The notes under the pieces: generated by a model
Database searches by the model: none
Told to the model about the DNA's origin: nothing
What the model saw: only the letters and a program-made list of their open reading frames with translations
Part shown: positions 1-6,203 of the stretch, in pieces
Layout: each line of letters starts with the position of its first letter
Position numbering within the stretch: the stretch's first letter is position 1
Position numbers and translations under genes: made by a program
DNA from: Opitutia bacterium
GTDB taxonomy: Bacteria; Verrucomicrobiota; Verrucomicrobiae; Opitutales; UBA953
Reading direction: 5' to 3'
Length of the DNA: 12,696 nt
Assembly: GCA_947488485.1 (NCBI GenBank)
Contig: CANKZO010000052.1
Location: forward strand, 1-12,696

Positions 1-400
1 CCCGGGCGCCGAGGGCTTGAGCGATCTCGCGGACGGTCTCCGGGCGGACGAAGCCGCCGGACCAATGGACGAGGACGAGGTCCCACTTCTCGGCATGGGC
101 GCGCGCATGTCGGATAATCGGCTCGGCTGGGAAGTTCGCTTCCGCGTCGAAATCATAGACCCCGACCGGCTTGACCCCGAAACGCTTCACCTTGGCGATG
201 GCCCGACCCAAGCCCCAGACGAGCTTCTGCCACGGATTGAGCAAACCCATCGCCGCCACCATCGGGACGTCCCGACGCTTCTGCTTCAAGACATAGGCGA
301 GCGATTCGACCCCCTGACCCAGCAGGGCCTGATGGATCCGGACGAAGCCATCGGCCGCGCCGCCGCCGGTATCCATCTTGGATAGGTGCAGTATCTTCAT
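1..400 (-). CDS. Glycosyltransferase, N-terminal part (cut by left window edge)
   Basis: Reading leftwards from an ATG at 400, an open frame of 133 codons runs off the window with no stop. The protein begins MKILHLSKMDTGGGAADGF, the typical opening of WcaC-like, GT-B fold polysaccharide glycosyltransferases (first beta strand, then a Gly-rich turn and a helix with a basic residue). Around residues 107-117 it has a hydrophobic strand ending in LVHWSGGF, matching the conserved region just before the family's second Rossmann strand. The donor-binding C-terminal domain lies outside the window, so the sugar cannot be guessed. An in-frame ATG at 412 would add four residues (MRPR). I prefer 400 because family members usually start at this MKIL-type strand, although AAGG abuts it too closely to be a good ribosome site. 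It is divergent from the GT25 gene. The glycosyltransferase call is fairly secure; the acceptor and linkage are unknown. Confidence 0.75.
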   Translation of the reverse strand, partial: MKILHLSKMDTGGGAADGFVRIHQALLGQGVESLAYVLKQKRRDVPMVAAMGLLNPWQKLVWGLGRAIAKVKRFGVKPVGVYDFDAEANFPAEPIIRHARAHAEKWDLVLVHWSGGFVRPETVREIAQALGAR

Positions 401-500
401 CCTTGGCCGCATGGATAACGCACCCGCGGCGAAGTGACGAACCAAAAGCACGAAGCCTAACGGGTTGAAATATGCCGGGGCTTCGCAACGATGCCCGCCG
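401..500. promoter_or_regulatory. Divergent intergenic region between two glycosyltransferase genes
   Basis: These 100 bases separate two genes that start in opposite directions, so promoters for both are expected here. I see no convincing -35/-10 pair on either strand. The plus strand carries a 7-bp inverted repeat, CGAAGCC at 451-457 and GGCTTCG at 479-485, separated by 21 nt, just ahead of the GT25 start. No strong Shine-Dalgarno sequence precedes either start. The role is inferred from gene orientation only. Confidence 0.35.
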
Positions 501-1241
501 ATGGTCCCGCTCATCTATGTGATCAACCTCGACCGCGACACCGAGCGAATGGACTCCATCCGCGCCAACCTTGACCGGATGGGCCTGCCGTTCGAACGCC
601 TGTCCGCCGTCATGGGGAAGGACGTCCCCGAGTGGGAGAAGCTCGTCGACATGTCCGCCTATGCCTGGCGCAACCGCCTGGACGCCCCGCGGGCCGGCGA
701 AGTCGGCTGCACCCTGAGCCATCTCAAGGCCATGGAGACCTTCCTGCGGACGGACGCACCTTGGTGCGTGATCCTCGAGGACGACGTCGAAGTCCTCCCC
801 GCCTGCGCCGACGTGCTCCGCTCGCTCGCCGAGAAAGACGACTGGGACCTCGTAAAGCTCTTCAACTTCCACTCTGGACTGCCCGTGAAGAAGCGCACCT
901 TAGGCCCGGATCATCACCTCGTCGTGCACCTGACCCGCACGACGTCCTCCGCCGCCTACGTCGTCAATCGCCGGGCCGCCGAGACGTTACTGAAATCCAT
1001 GCGCCCCATCACCGAGCAGGTCGACCACGCCTTGGATCGTCCGTGGGAGACCGGCCTGCGTGTCCGCGGCATCCGCCCGATGCCCGTTGTCTTGGCGCCC
1101 GTGGCCGCGACGACCAGCACCATCGGCTATCAGGACAAGCAGAAGCGCCGTCCGCTCGGCAAAGCCGTGAAACTCTTCCTCTCCCGCGCCAAGAAAGAAA
1201 TCAGCCGTTTCGGCTACGGCCTCTTTGACGCAGTGCGTTAA
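501..1241 (+). CDS. Glycosyltransferase family 25 (LPS/polysaccharide beta-glycosyltransferase type)
   Basis: The 246-residue product has the hallmarks of the GT25 (LPS glycosyltransferase) family. The N-terminal strand is VINLDRDTERM (residues 8-18). GEVGCTLSHLKAME follows (67-80), where GCxLSH is the family signature. The acidic WCVILEDDVEV (89-98) is the likely nucleotide-sugar/metal-binding motif. The family links a sugar, often galactose or glucose, to LPS or other glycans in the cytoplasm. The frame is open further upstream to a TTG at 465. I chose the ATG at 501 because GT25 proteins normally begin a few residues before the VINL strand and the extra 12 residues look unrelated. The C-terminus is basic (several Lys/Arg after residue 213) and could touch the membrane; no membrane segment is visible. 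The stop overlaps the stop of the convergent methyltransferase gene by four bases. Donor and acceptor are unknown. Confidence 0.88.
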   Translation: MVPLIYVINLDRDTERMDSIRANLDRMGLPFERLSAVMGKDVPEWEKLVDMSAYAWRNRLDAPRAGEVGCTLSHLKAMETFLRTDAPWCVILEDDVEVLPACADVLRSLAEKDDWDLVKLFNFHSGLPVKKRTLGPDHHLVVHLTRTTSSAAYVVNRRAAETLLKSMRPITEQVDHALDRPWETGLRVRGIRPMPVVLAPVAATTSTIGYQDKQKRRPLGKAVKLFLSRAKKEISRFGYGLFDAVR

Positions 1242-2005
1242 GAGACCGCAGGGGACTTGCTATCGGCCCCGCGCTCGCAAACCAGCAGTATGCTGGCGCA
1301 CAGTTCAGGGTATTCCCTACCAAGGTCATAGCAGCCATCCAGATAGCCCTTCGTAATGATGTCGGTCTTCATGAGCTGGTCCCACTGAAAGTTAGCCAAT
1401 GCCTTGAAGAAGACGCCTGAACGATGTATGATGGAGAGGCCTGCAGCCCTTGCGTCACGCTCGAGGGTGTCGGCCGAGTAAGTGATACGGTGTCCATGGG
1501 CTGCCTCGGAAGGCGTGATGGCTTCGGGCGCGGGGATCAGCCCCATCTTAACGGCAATCTGGCGCGACGCGGCCCTAGCGTTCGGGCAGACAAGGAAGAA
1601 ACGGCCGCCGGGGGAGAGCCATTCGTCGTTCACCCTACGGAGGACTCCGACCGGGTCGTCAAGATGCTCCAGCACGTGGGTCATGACGATATTTTCGAAG
1701 CGGCCCGGGAGTGAGACCTGCTCGAAGAGAGCATGATGAATCGAGACGCGGTCACCGAAAGAAGCCCGGGCGGTGGCGACGGCCTCAGCGGAAGCTTCTA
1801 CGCAGGTGACGTCCTGGAAATGGGGGAGCAGGTGCTTAGTGAAGTCTCCCTTGAAGCTTCCGAGCTCCAGCATGCGTCCAGGGCGGAAAAAAGGTTGGAA
1901 AGACCGGACCATGTAAGGGTGCATGACGTCGAAATCGAAGTCATAGGCATAACGGTGGTCCGCCGTATTACGCGCTTCGCGATCATAGTCTCTCGGATTG
2001 GTCAT
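1238..2005 (-). CDS. Class I SAM-dependent methyltransferase
   Basis: A 255-residue protein of the Methyltransf_11/23 type. Visible motifs are the SAM-binding Gly-rich loop MLELGSFKGDF (45-55), an acidic end of strand 2 (CVEAS, 68-72), THVLEHLDDP (109-118; the HVLEH motif is typical of family members that methylate glycans or small molecules), and SPGGRFFLVCPN (131-142). HGHRITYS (170-177) is also typical of methyltransferases found in polysaccharide clusters. It probably methylates a sugar, or caps the chain, in the cytoplasm; the target is not predictable. It is the last gene of the minus-strand operon that begins at 7859. Its ATG overlaps the stop of the propeller-GNAT gene as ATGA (2002-2005), suggesting translational coupling. 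Its TAA shares the palindrome TTAA (1238-1241) with the stop of the convergent GT25 gene. Confidence 0.87.
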   Translation of the reverse strand: MTNPRDYDREARNTADHRYAYDFDFDVMHPYMVRSFQPFFRPGRMLELGSFKGDFTKHLLPHFQDVTCVEASAEAVATARASFGDRVSIHHALFEQVSLPGRFENIVMTHVLEHLDDPVGVLRRVNDEWLSPGGRFFLVCPNARAASRQIAVKMGLIPAPEAITPSEAAHGHRITYSADTLERDARAAGLSIIHRSGVFFKALANFQWDQLMKTDIITKGYLDGCYDLGREYPELCASILLVCERGADSKSPAVS

Positions 2006-3423
2006 TGCCCTTTATTCTGGAGACTTAAGTGCATCCTGACCGCGCCCGAGGCAACACTTCTCGGCTTAAAGCCGACCGCTTCGTATAAGGCTACGGCCGC
2101 GCGGTTACCTTCGCCAACGTCGAGTTCTATGAGCTTCGCACCTCGTGCGGCGGCATGTCTGATCGTCTCGCGCAGCAGATCGTGGCCAAGACCCCTGCGT
2201 TGACAGGAGGGATCTACGCTGAGGTTGCTCAGAAAAGAGTTTCCGGTCGGACCGTCCAGATAGTACGCGGCCAGGGCAACAAGCCTGCCGTGATCCCAGA
2301 TCTCCAACCTTGTCGCAAGCGAGACCAGTTTGGCCGCATAAGCGTCCAGATCGACCCTGGCCGAGAGCGCAGGCACGAAACTGCCGTCGCAGCGGCGGAG
2401 ATGCGCGGCCACTCCCGCGGCGTCGGCGCGTGCGGCCACTAGGGGAGGCAAGCGCTCGTTCGCTTCCTCTAGGACGGCGAGCCCAAACCCATGACGGCCA
2501 AATTCGTTTCCGTTATAAAGAAGATAGGTCCGTGCCTTGAATTCGAAGGCATGCGGATAGCACTGCATGTCAGAATCCCATTCCCCCGGGGTCCCTCCTA
2601 GGGCGGACTCGTCGTCACGAATCCATTCGCGCAGGTCATCGGAGTAGGCATGGCCAAGGCGGTAACCTCGGTCTTTATTCTGCCGGAAGTCTGAAGAATG
2701 CCGGTAGCAGAAGAACATGTGATGCCGCCCGCCGTGGGTGACGACGGTCGGCAGGGCCTGGCTTTCAAATTCGCCGAGCTGGTCCGGGATGATACAACGG
2801 CCCTCTTCCTTGGTCCAGGTCTTGCCGTCCGGCGAAGTCGCGTGCCCGATCTTGTAAGTGCGATCAGGCGGTGAGTCGGAGGCGAAACGACGCCAGCCGG
2901 TACCGAAAATATACCACATGTGGTAGACGTCGCCGATTTGCCTAACGAAGCCGTCTCCGACTAGGCAAGGCTCCAGCGCGGAAGGTCCAAGCACTGGTCC
3001 TGGCCCGATGCGTCGGAATGTCCGTCCGTCGTCATCGCTGTAAGCCAGGCCGATGGCCGTTTCGACGGAGACTGAGACGCGACGGCTCCATCCTGAAGGA
3101 TAGGCCGCTATCCGCCCGCCCGCCCTAGTCACGTGGAACGGGAAGATCCCGTGCTCGTCGAAACAGCCGAGCTCTCCGAGCGGGATGACCTCGCGGTCGG
3201 CTACCCTGAGCACCGTGCGGAGGTCTTCAGCGAAATCGACATAGGCAACCTGGCTGAGATACTTCCCGCTAGGATCTTGGGAACGCGTCGAGAAATAGAC
3301 GCGCACAAAATCGTCAAATACCAAGGCCTGCGGAGACTGGGCGAATCCCGCGCCACCAACGGCCAGACAATAGTCCGCTGGATCGAAGATCTTGCCGAGC
3401 TTGCGCCAGCGCAACGAGTTCAT
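2002..3423 (-). CDS. Two-domain protein: glycosidase-like beta-propeller fused to a GNAT acetyltransferase
   Basis: 473 residues in two parts. Residues 1-320 match the protein of the next upstream gene (3420-4400) along their whole length. Shared blocks include FDDFVRVYFS (36-45), ATSPDGKTW (195-203), HMFFCYR (235-241), WDSDM (282-286) and GFGLA (312-316). Repeated blade-like patterns (DGxTW, H/YMFFCY, YxLYNGN) suggest a five-bladed propeller of the GH32/43/130 type. Residues about 325-473 form a GNAT domain: LSVDPSCQRRGLGHDLL (401-417) holds the acetyl-CoA-binding QxxGxG, and GNRAAVALYEAVGFK (439-453) is the typical C-terminal GNAT block. There is no signal peptide, so it should act in the cytoplasm. 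The inferred role is acyl modification of a sugar recognised by the propeller, perhaps the 4-amino sugar made by the VioA-like enzyme. The start is well supported by an AAAGGAGG ribosome site. Both junctions are ATGA overlaps. Domain calls are solid; the function is a guess. Confidence 0.82.
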   Translation of the reverse strand: MNSLRWRKLGKIFDPADYCLAVGGAGFAQSPQALVFDDFVRVYFSTRSQDPSGKYLSQVAYVDFAEDLRTVLRVADREVIPLGELGCFDEHGIFPFHVTRAGGRIAAYPSGWSRRVSVSVETAIGLAYSDDDGRTFRRIGPGPVLGPSALEPCLVGDGFVRQIGDVYHMWYIFGTGWRRFASDSPPDRTYKIGHATSPDGKTWTKEEGRCIIPDQLGEFESQALPTVVTHGGRHHMFFCYRHSSDFRQNKDRGYRLGHAYSDDLREWIRDDESALGGTPGEWDSDMQCYPHAFEFKARTYLLYNGNEFGRHGFGLAVLEEANERLPPLVAARADAAGVAAHLRRCDGSFVPALSARVDLDAYAAKLVSLATRLEIWDHGRLVALAAYYLDGPTGNSFLSNLSVDPSCQRRGLGHDLLRETIRHAAARGAKLIELDVGEGNRAAVALYEAVGFKPRSVASGAVRMHLSLQNKGQ

Positions 3424-4400
3424 GTGCGCATGCCTCCTTTAAGCTTAGCCAAGCCGAAGCCTTCCCGGCCGACTTGGTTGCCGAGGTAGGCCATGTATAC
3501 GGACCCATCTACCTCAAAGACGTGCGGATAACTGACCATCTCGGAATCCCAACCCGTTTCCGAAACATCCAGTCCGGCCTTAGCGTCGTCACGTGTCCAG
3601 TTCGTGAGGTCCGGGCTCGACGCATAGCCGATGCGATACCCGCCTGCGCGCTGGCGGTAGTCGGCGCTGGCCCGATAACAGAAAAACATATGGAAGCGCC
3701 CACCTGCCTCGAAAACATCGGGGCTGGCTTGGGCCTCGTCGACCTCAAGCTGGCTAGGGATGAGGTCACGGTGCGCCTTCTTCCAATGCTTGCCGTCGAC
3801 TGAAGTCGCCATGCGAATCTTGTAAACCGGCTCGGGACGACCGGACACGACCTTCCAACGCCGACCAGCTATGTAGAAAAGCTGCCAGGCTTCCCGAAAG
3901 CGGCGAATCTTAGGGCCGCTCATGACGAACGGCTCGTCCGGGCTATAGCCCAAGGCGGGACCGACGCCGACACGCCTGAAAGTGCGCCCAGCGTCGACGC
4001 TGACCGCTTCACCGATGGCGACGTTGAAAGGTACCGACTCGCAGCGCGTCCAGCCCGCGTAGAATGCCCGGACTACATCGCCGTCGCGCGTCACCGACAC
4101 CGGGTAGGTGCCGAATTCGTCGAACTCCCCGATCCCGCCCAGGGGGAGGATCGGCTGTTCCGCTAGGCCGACTACCCGGCGCAGGTCCTTCCGGTCCAAA
4201 TCCACGTAGGCCGAATAGCTGACAAACTGTCCGGCGACGTCCGCCGGCGGACGACAGGAGAAATAAACGCGGACAAAATCATCGAAAAGTAAAGTCGCCG
4301 GCGCCTGGGCGAAGGCGCTCATCCACGGCCGGCCAGGGTGCTTTCCCGGCTCGAAGATGAGGCCCATCTTTTCCCACTGGAACATGTCAGATGAGATCAT
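3420..4400 (-). CDS. Glycosidase-like beta-propeller protein, paralogue of the neighbouring fusion's N-terminal domain
   Basis: 326 residues, homologous end to end with the first 320 residues of the following gene but lacking the GNAT domain. Conserved blocks are FDDFVRVYFS (39-48), EFDEFGTYPVSVTRDG (92-107), GRTFRRVGVGPALG (138-151), YKIRMATSVDGKHW (193-206), GGRFHMFFCYR (233-243), WDSEM (284-288) and GREGFGLAKL (311-320). Asp/Glu residues within these blocks are kept in both copies, so an active site may be retained. The pattern resembles GH32/43/130-type propellers. No signal peptide is present, which makes a simple secreted hydrolase unlikely. An in-frame ATG at 4385 (MFQWEKMG) fits the start of the paralogue nearly as well and would follow the wbqC stop by one base; the 4400 start overlaps wbqC by 14 bases. 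No Shine-Dalgarno sequence decides between them. It ends in an ATGA overlap with the fusion gene. Exact biochemical role unknown. Confidence 0.8.
   Translation of the reverse strand: MISSDMFQWEKMGLIFEPGKHPGRPWMSAFAQAPATLLFDDFVRVYFSCRPPADVAGQFVSYSAYVDLDRKDLRRVVGLAEQPILPLGGIGEFDEFGTYPVSVTRDGDVVRAFYAGWTRCESVPFNVAIGEAVSVDAGRTFRRVGVGPALGYSPDEPFVMSGPKIRRFREAWQLFYIAGRRWKVVSGRPEPVYKIRMATSVDGKHWKKAHRDLIPSQLEVDEAQASPDVFEAGGRFHMFFCYRASADYRQRAGGYRIGYASSPDLTNWTRDDAKAGLDVSETGWDSEMVSYPHVFEVDGSVYMAYLGNQVGREGFGLAKLKGGMRT
3433..3440 (-). promoter_or_regulatory. Strong ribosome binding site (AAAGGAGG) for the propeller-GNAT gene
   Basis: On the minus strand AAAGGAGG lies nine bases ahead of the ATG at 3423, inside the last codons of the upstream propeller gene. 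It is the best Shine-Dalgarno match in the window. Most other starts have a weak or no match, so it fixes this start and suggests high or independent translation of the fusion protein. Confidence 0.7.
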
Positions 4401-5097
4401 AGTGCCCGGAGACGAGCTCGCGGACTCGCTCGGGCGGGTTGAACATCATCACATCTACGATGGAGAGCCAAGGGACGAAAGGCGACCCGAACTGAGGATA
4501 CTCGATGGCACGGCTGCGAATGAAACGTAATTCGATGCCGCGGGCGGCGAAGTCCTCGGCGGAGTACAGCTCGGTCCCCCCGATGGCGTTGACGTAAGTG
4601 GCGGCCCCGGTAGCGGCACACAAGGCCAGCACCTTCTCCTGATGCCGTAGTCCATGGTCTATCTCGGCGGCAGACGATACGCAGATCTCCGTACCGATGC
4701 CAAGCTCGTCGCACATCGCCTTCACCGAATTGAGGATGTAAGCGAAGAGATTCCGGTCGGGATGTAGGACGATACGCTCGATCAATGGGAAGACGCGCGC
4801 GAACTCCGGCGCAGAGCGGTAGGCTCCGCTGAATTGGTCGAGCAGCTTACGCGGCTGGAAGTCCTCGGCCAAGACGCGGTCGCGAACCTGCAGAGAGTCG
4901 GAACCAGCGCGCAAAGGCAGCGAGAAGACTTGATCTGCGCCGCCCGCTAGGAGGCGGTTCCGATTGATCCACCCTTTCTTCGTGTACTTAATATTATCGT
5001 AAATGACAAAACTGTCCACCGCGGCAATAAGCTGAAAATAACCGACGTAAGGCAGGAAGTACGGCTGCATTACCGCGACCTTTCGGGAGGCGCTCAT
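4387..5097 (-). CDS. wbqC: WbqC family protein
   Basis: 236 residues, close to the usual WbqC size. The family's N-terminal signature is clear: VAVMQPYFLPYVGYFQLI (7-24), followed by DSFVIYDNIKYTKKGWINRN (28-47). Further family blocks are the Gly-Gly of NAIGGTELY (170-178) and WLSIVDVMMFN (210-220) near the C-terminus. WbqC proteins are found in O-antigen and capsule clusters, often next to aminotransferases making 4-amino-4,6-dideoxy sugars. Their reaction is not firmly established to my knowledge, and involvement in adding an acyl or aminoacyl group to the amino sugar is a reasonable hypothesis. Here the gene is coupled by an ATGA overlap (5094-5097) to the VioA-like aminotransferase and is followed at once by the propeller gene. 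No Shine-Dalgarno sequence is seen, consistent with coupled translation. No signal peptide or membrane segment. Confidence 0.9.
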   Translation of the reverse strand: MSASRKVAVMQPYFLPYVGYFQLIAAVDSFVIYDNIKYTKKGWINRNRLLAGGADQVFSLPLRAGSDSLQVRDRVLAEDFQPRKLLDQFSGAYRSAPEFARVFPLIERIVLHPDRNLFAYILNSVKAMCDELGIGTEICVSSAAEIDHGLRHQEKVLALCAATGAATYVNAIGGTELYSAEDFAARGIELRFIRSRAIEYPQFGSPFVPWLSIVDVMMFNPPERVRELVSGHYDLI

Positions 5098-6200
5098 GCC
5101 GGGAGGCGGATGAGTCCGACGATCCTGTCAACTTGCTCGGCCGTGAGGCCGGGGTAGATTGGCAGACAAAGAACCTGCCGGGAGGCCTCGGTGGCCACGG
5201 GGAGTCCCGCGGGATCGGCGGACGGCAGCCCGCGGTACATCGGGAACTCGGAGATAAGTGGATGGAAATAGCGCCGAGGATGCACGTGCGCCGCCTTCAT
5301 CTTCAGGTAAAGTTCGTCTCGCGACAGCGGATACCCAGAGCCGACCAGGATGGGGAAATAAGAATAGTTGGAAGAGAGCTGTGGGCTTGGGCCGAGGCAA
5401 CGGATCCCCGCGACGCCCTTCAGAGCCTCGCGATAGCGCGCATCGATCTCCCTTCGCGCGGCGATGGCGGCATCCACATACCGGAGCTGGACGAGGCCGA
5501 GCGCGGCGTTGAATTCGCTCATCTTCCCGTTGAGTCCGGTGGCTTCGACGGAAACTTCGCCTTCATGGCCGAAGTTCTTGAACTGGTTCACACGACGTTT
5601 GGTCTCGGCGTCGTGACAGATGATCGCGCCGCCTTCGAAGGTATTGAAGACCTTGGTGGCATGGAAGCTGAGGACCGAGAGGTCGCCGTGCCGGAGGAGG
5701 CTACCGCAATGGCAGCGGACGCCGAAGGCGTGCGCGGCGTCATAGACCACCTTGAGGCGATGGCGGCGGGCGATCGCCTCCAAGGCGTCGACGTCACAGG
5801 GCGTTCCGTAGCAATGCACGGGCAGCAAGGCGGTCGTGCGCGGGGTGATGGCCGCCTCGACCTTCGCCGGATCGAGGTTGAGGGTCACGGGGTCGATGTC
5901 CACGAAGACGGGCGTGAGGCCGTTCCAGAGGAGCGAATGCGAGGTCGCCACGAAGGAGAAAGGCGTGGTGATGACTTCGCCCTTGAGGTCGAGGACCTTC
6001 ATCGCGGCCATGAGCGCGATCGTGGCGTTGTTGAAGAGGCAGACATGTTCGACGTCGAGATGATGGGCGAGCGCCTCCTCCAGCTCCTGATGGAACGGGC
6101 CGCCGTTAGTCAGGACCTTGCGCTCCCAGATCTTCCGCAAAGACGGGAGCACCTCCTCCAACGGAGGCAAGAACGGTCGCGTGACGTAGATATCCTCCAT
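5094..6200 (-). CDS. vioA: DegT/DnrJ/EryC1/StrS aminotransferase, VioA-like (dTDP-4-amino-4,6-dideoxy-D-glucose transaminase)
   Basis: 368 residues, normal for PLP-dependent sugar aminotransferases. The start, TRPFLPPLEEVLPSL with WERKVLTNGGPFHQELE (25-41), and the block TTPFSFVATSHSLLWNG (78-94) are characteristic of VioA. VYDAAHAFG (152-160) supplies the Asp that contacts the PLP ring nitrogen. SFHATKVFNTFEGGAI (178-193) carries the Schiff-base lysine, K183. NGKMSEFNAALGLVQL (224-239) is the usual substrate/dimer region. VioA uses glutamate to aminate C4 of dTDP-4-keto-6-deoxy-glucose, giving dTDP-Qui4N; the substrate would come from RmlA/RmlB encoded at the right end. AGGA lies seven bases ahead of the ATG, supporting the start. 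The gene begins three bases after the GT61 stop and overlaps wbqC by four. Family and branch are well supported; C4 stereochemistry is inferred from resemblance. Confidence 0.88.
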   Translation of the reverse strand: MEDIYVTRPFLPPLEEVLPSLRKIWERKVLTNGGPFHQELEEALAHHLDVEHVCLFNNATIALMAAMKVLDLKGEVITTPFSFVATSHSLLWNGLTPVFVDIDPVTLNLDPAKVEAAITPRTTALLPVHCYGTPCDVDALEAIARRHRLKVVYDAAHAFGVRCHCGSLLRHGDLSVLSFHATKVFNTFEGGAIICHDAETKRRVNQFKNFGHEGEVSVEATGLNGKMSEFNAALGLVQLRYVDAAIAARREIDARYREALKGVAGIRCLGPSPQLSSNYSYFPILVGSGYPLSRDELYLKMKAAHVHPRRYFHPLISEFPMYRGLPSADPAGLPVATEASRQVLCLPIYPGLTAEQVDRIVGLIRLPA

Positions 6201-6203
6201 GTT

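Noticed and set aside
153..872. Open frame of 239 codons on the minus strand
   Set aside because: It overlaps both the left-edge glycosyltransferase and the GT25 gene in the wrong frame and has no family motif.
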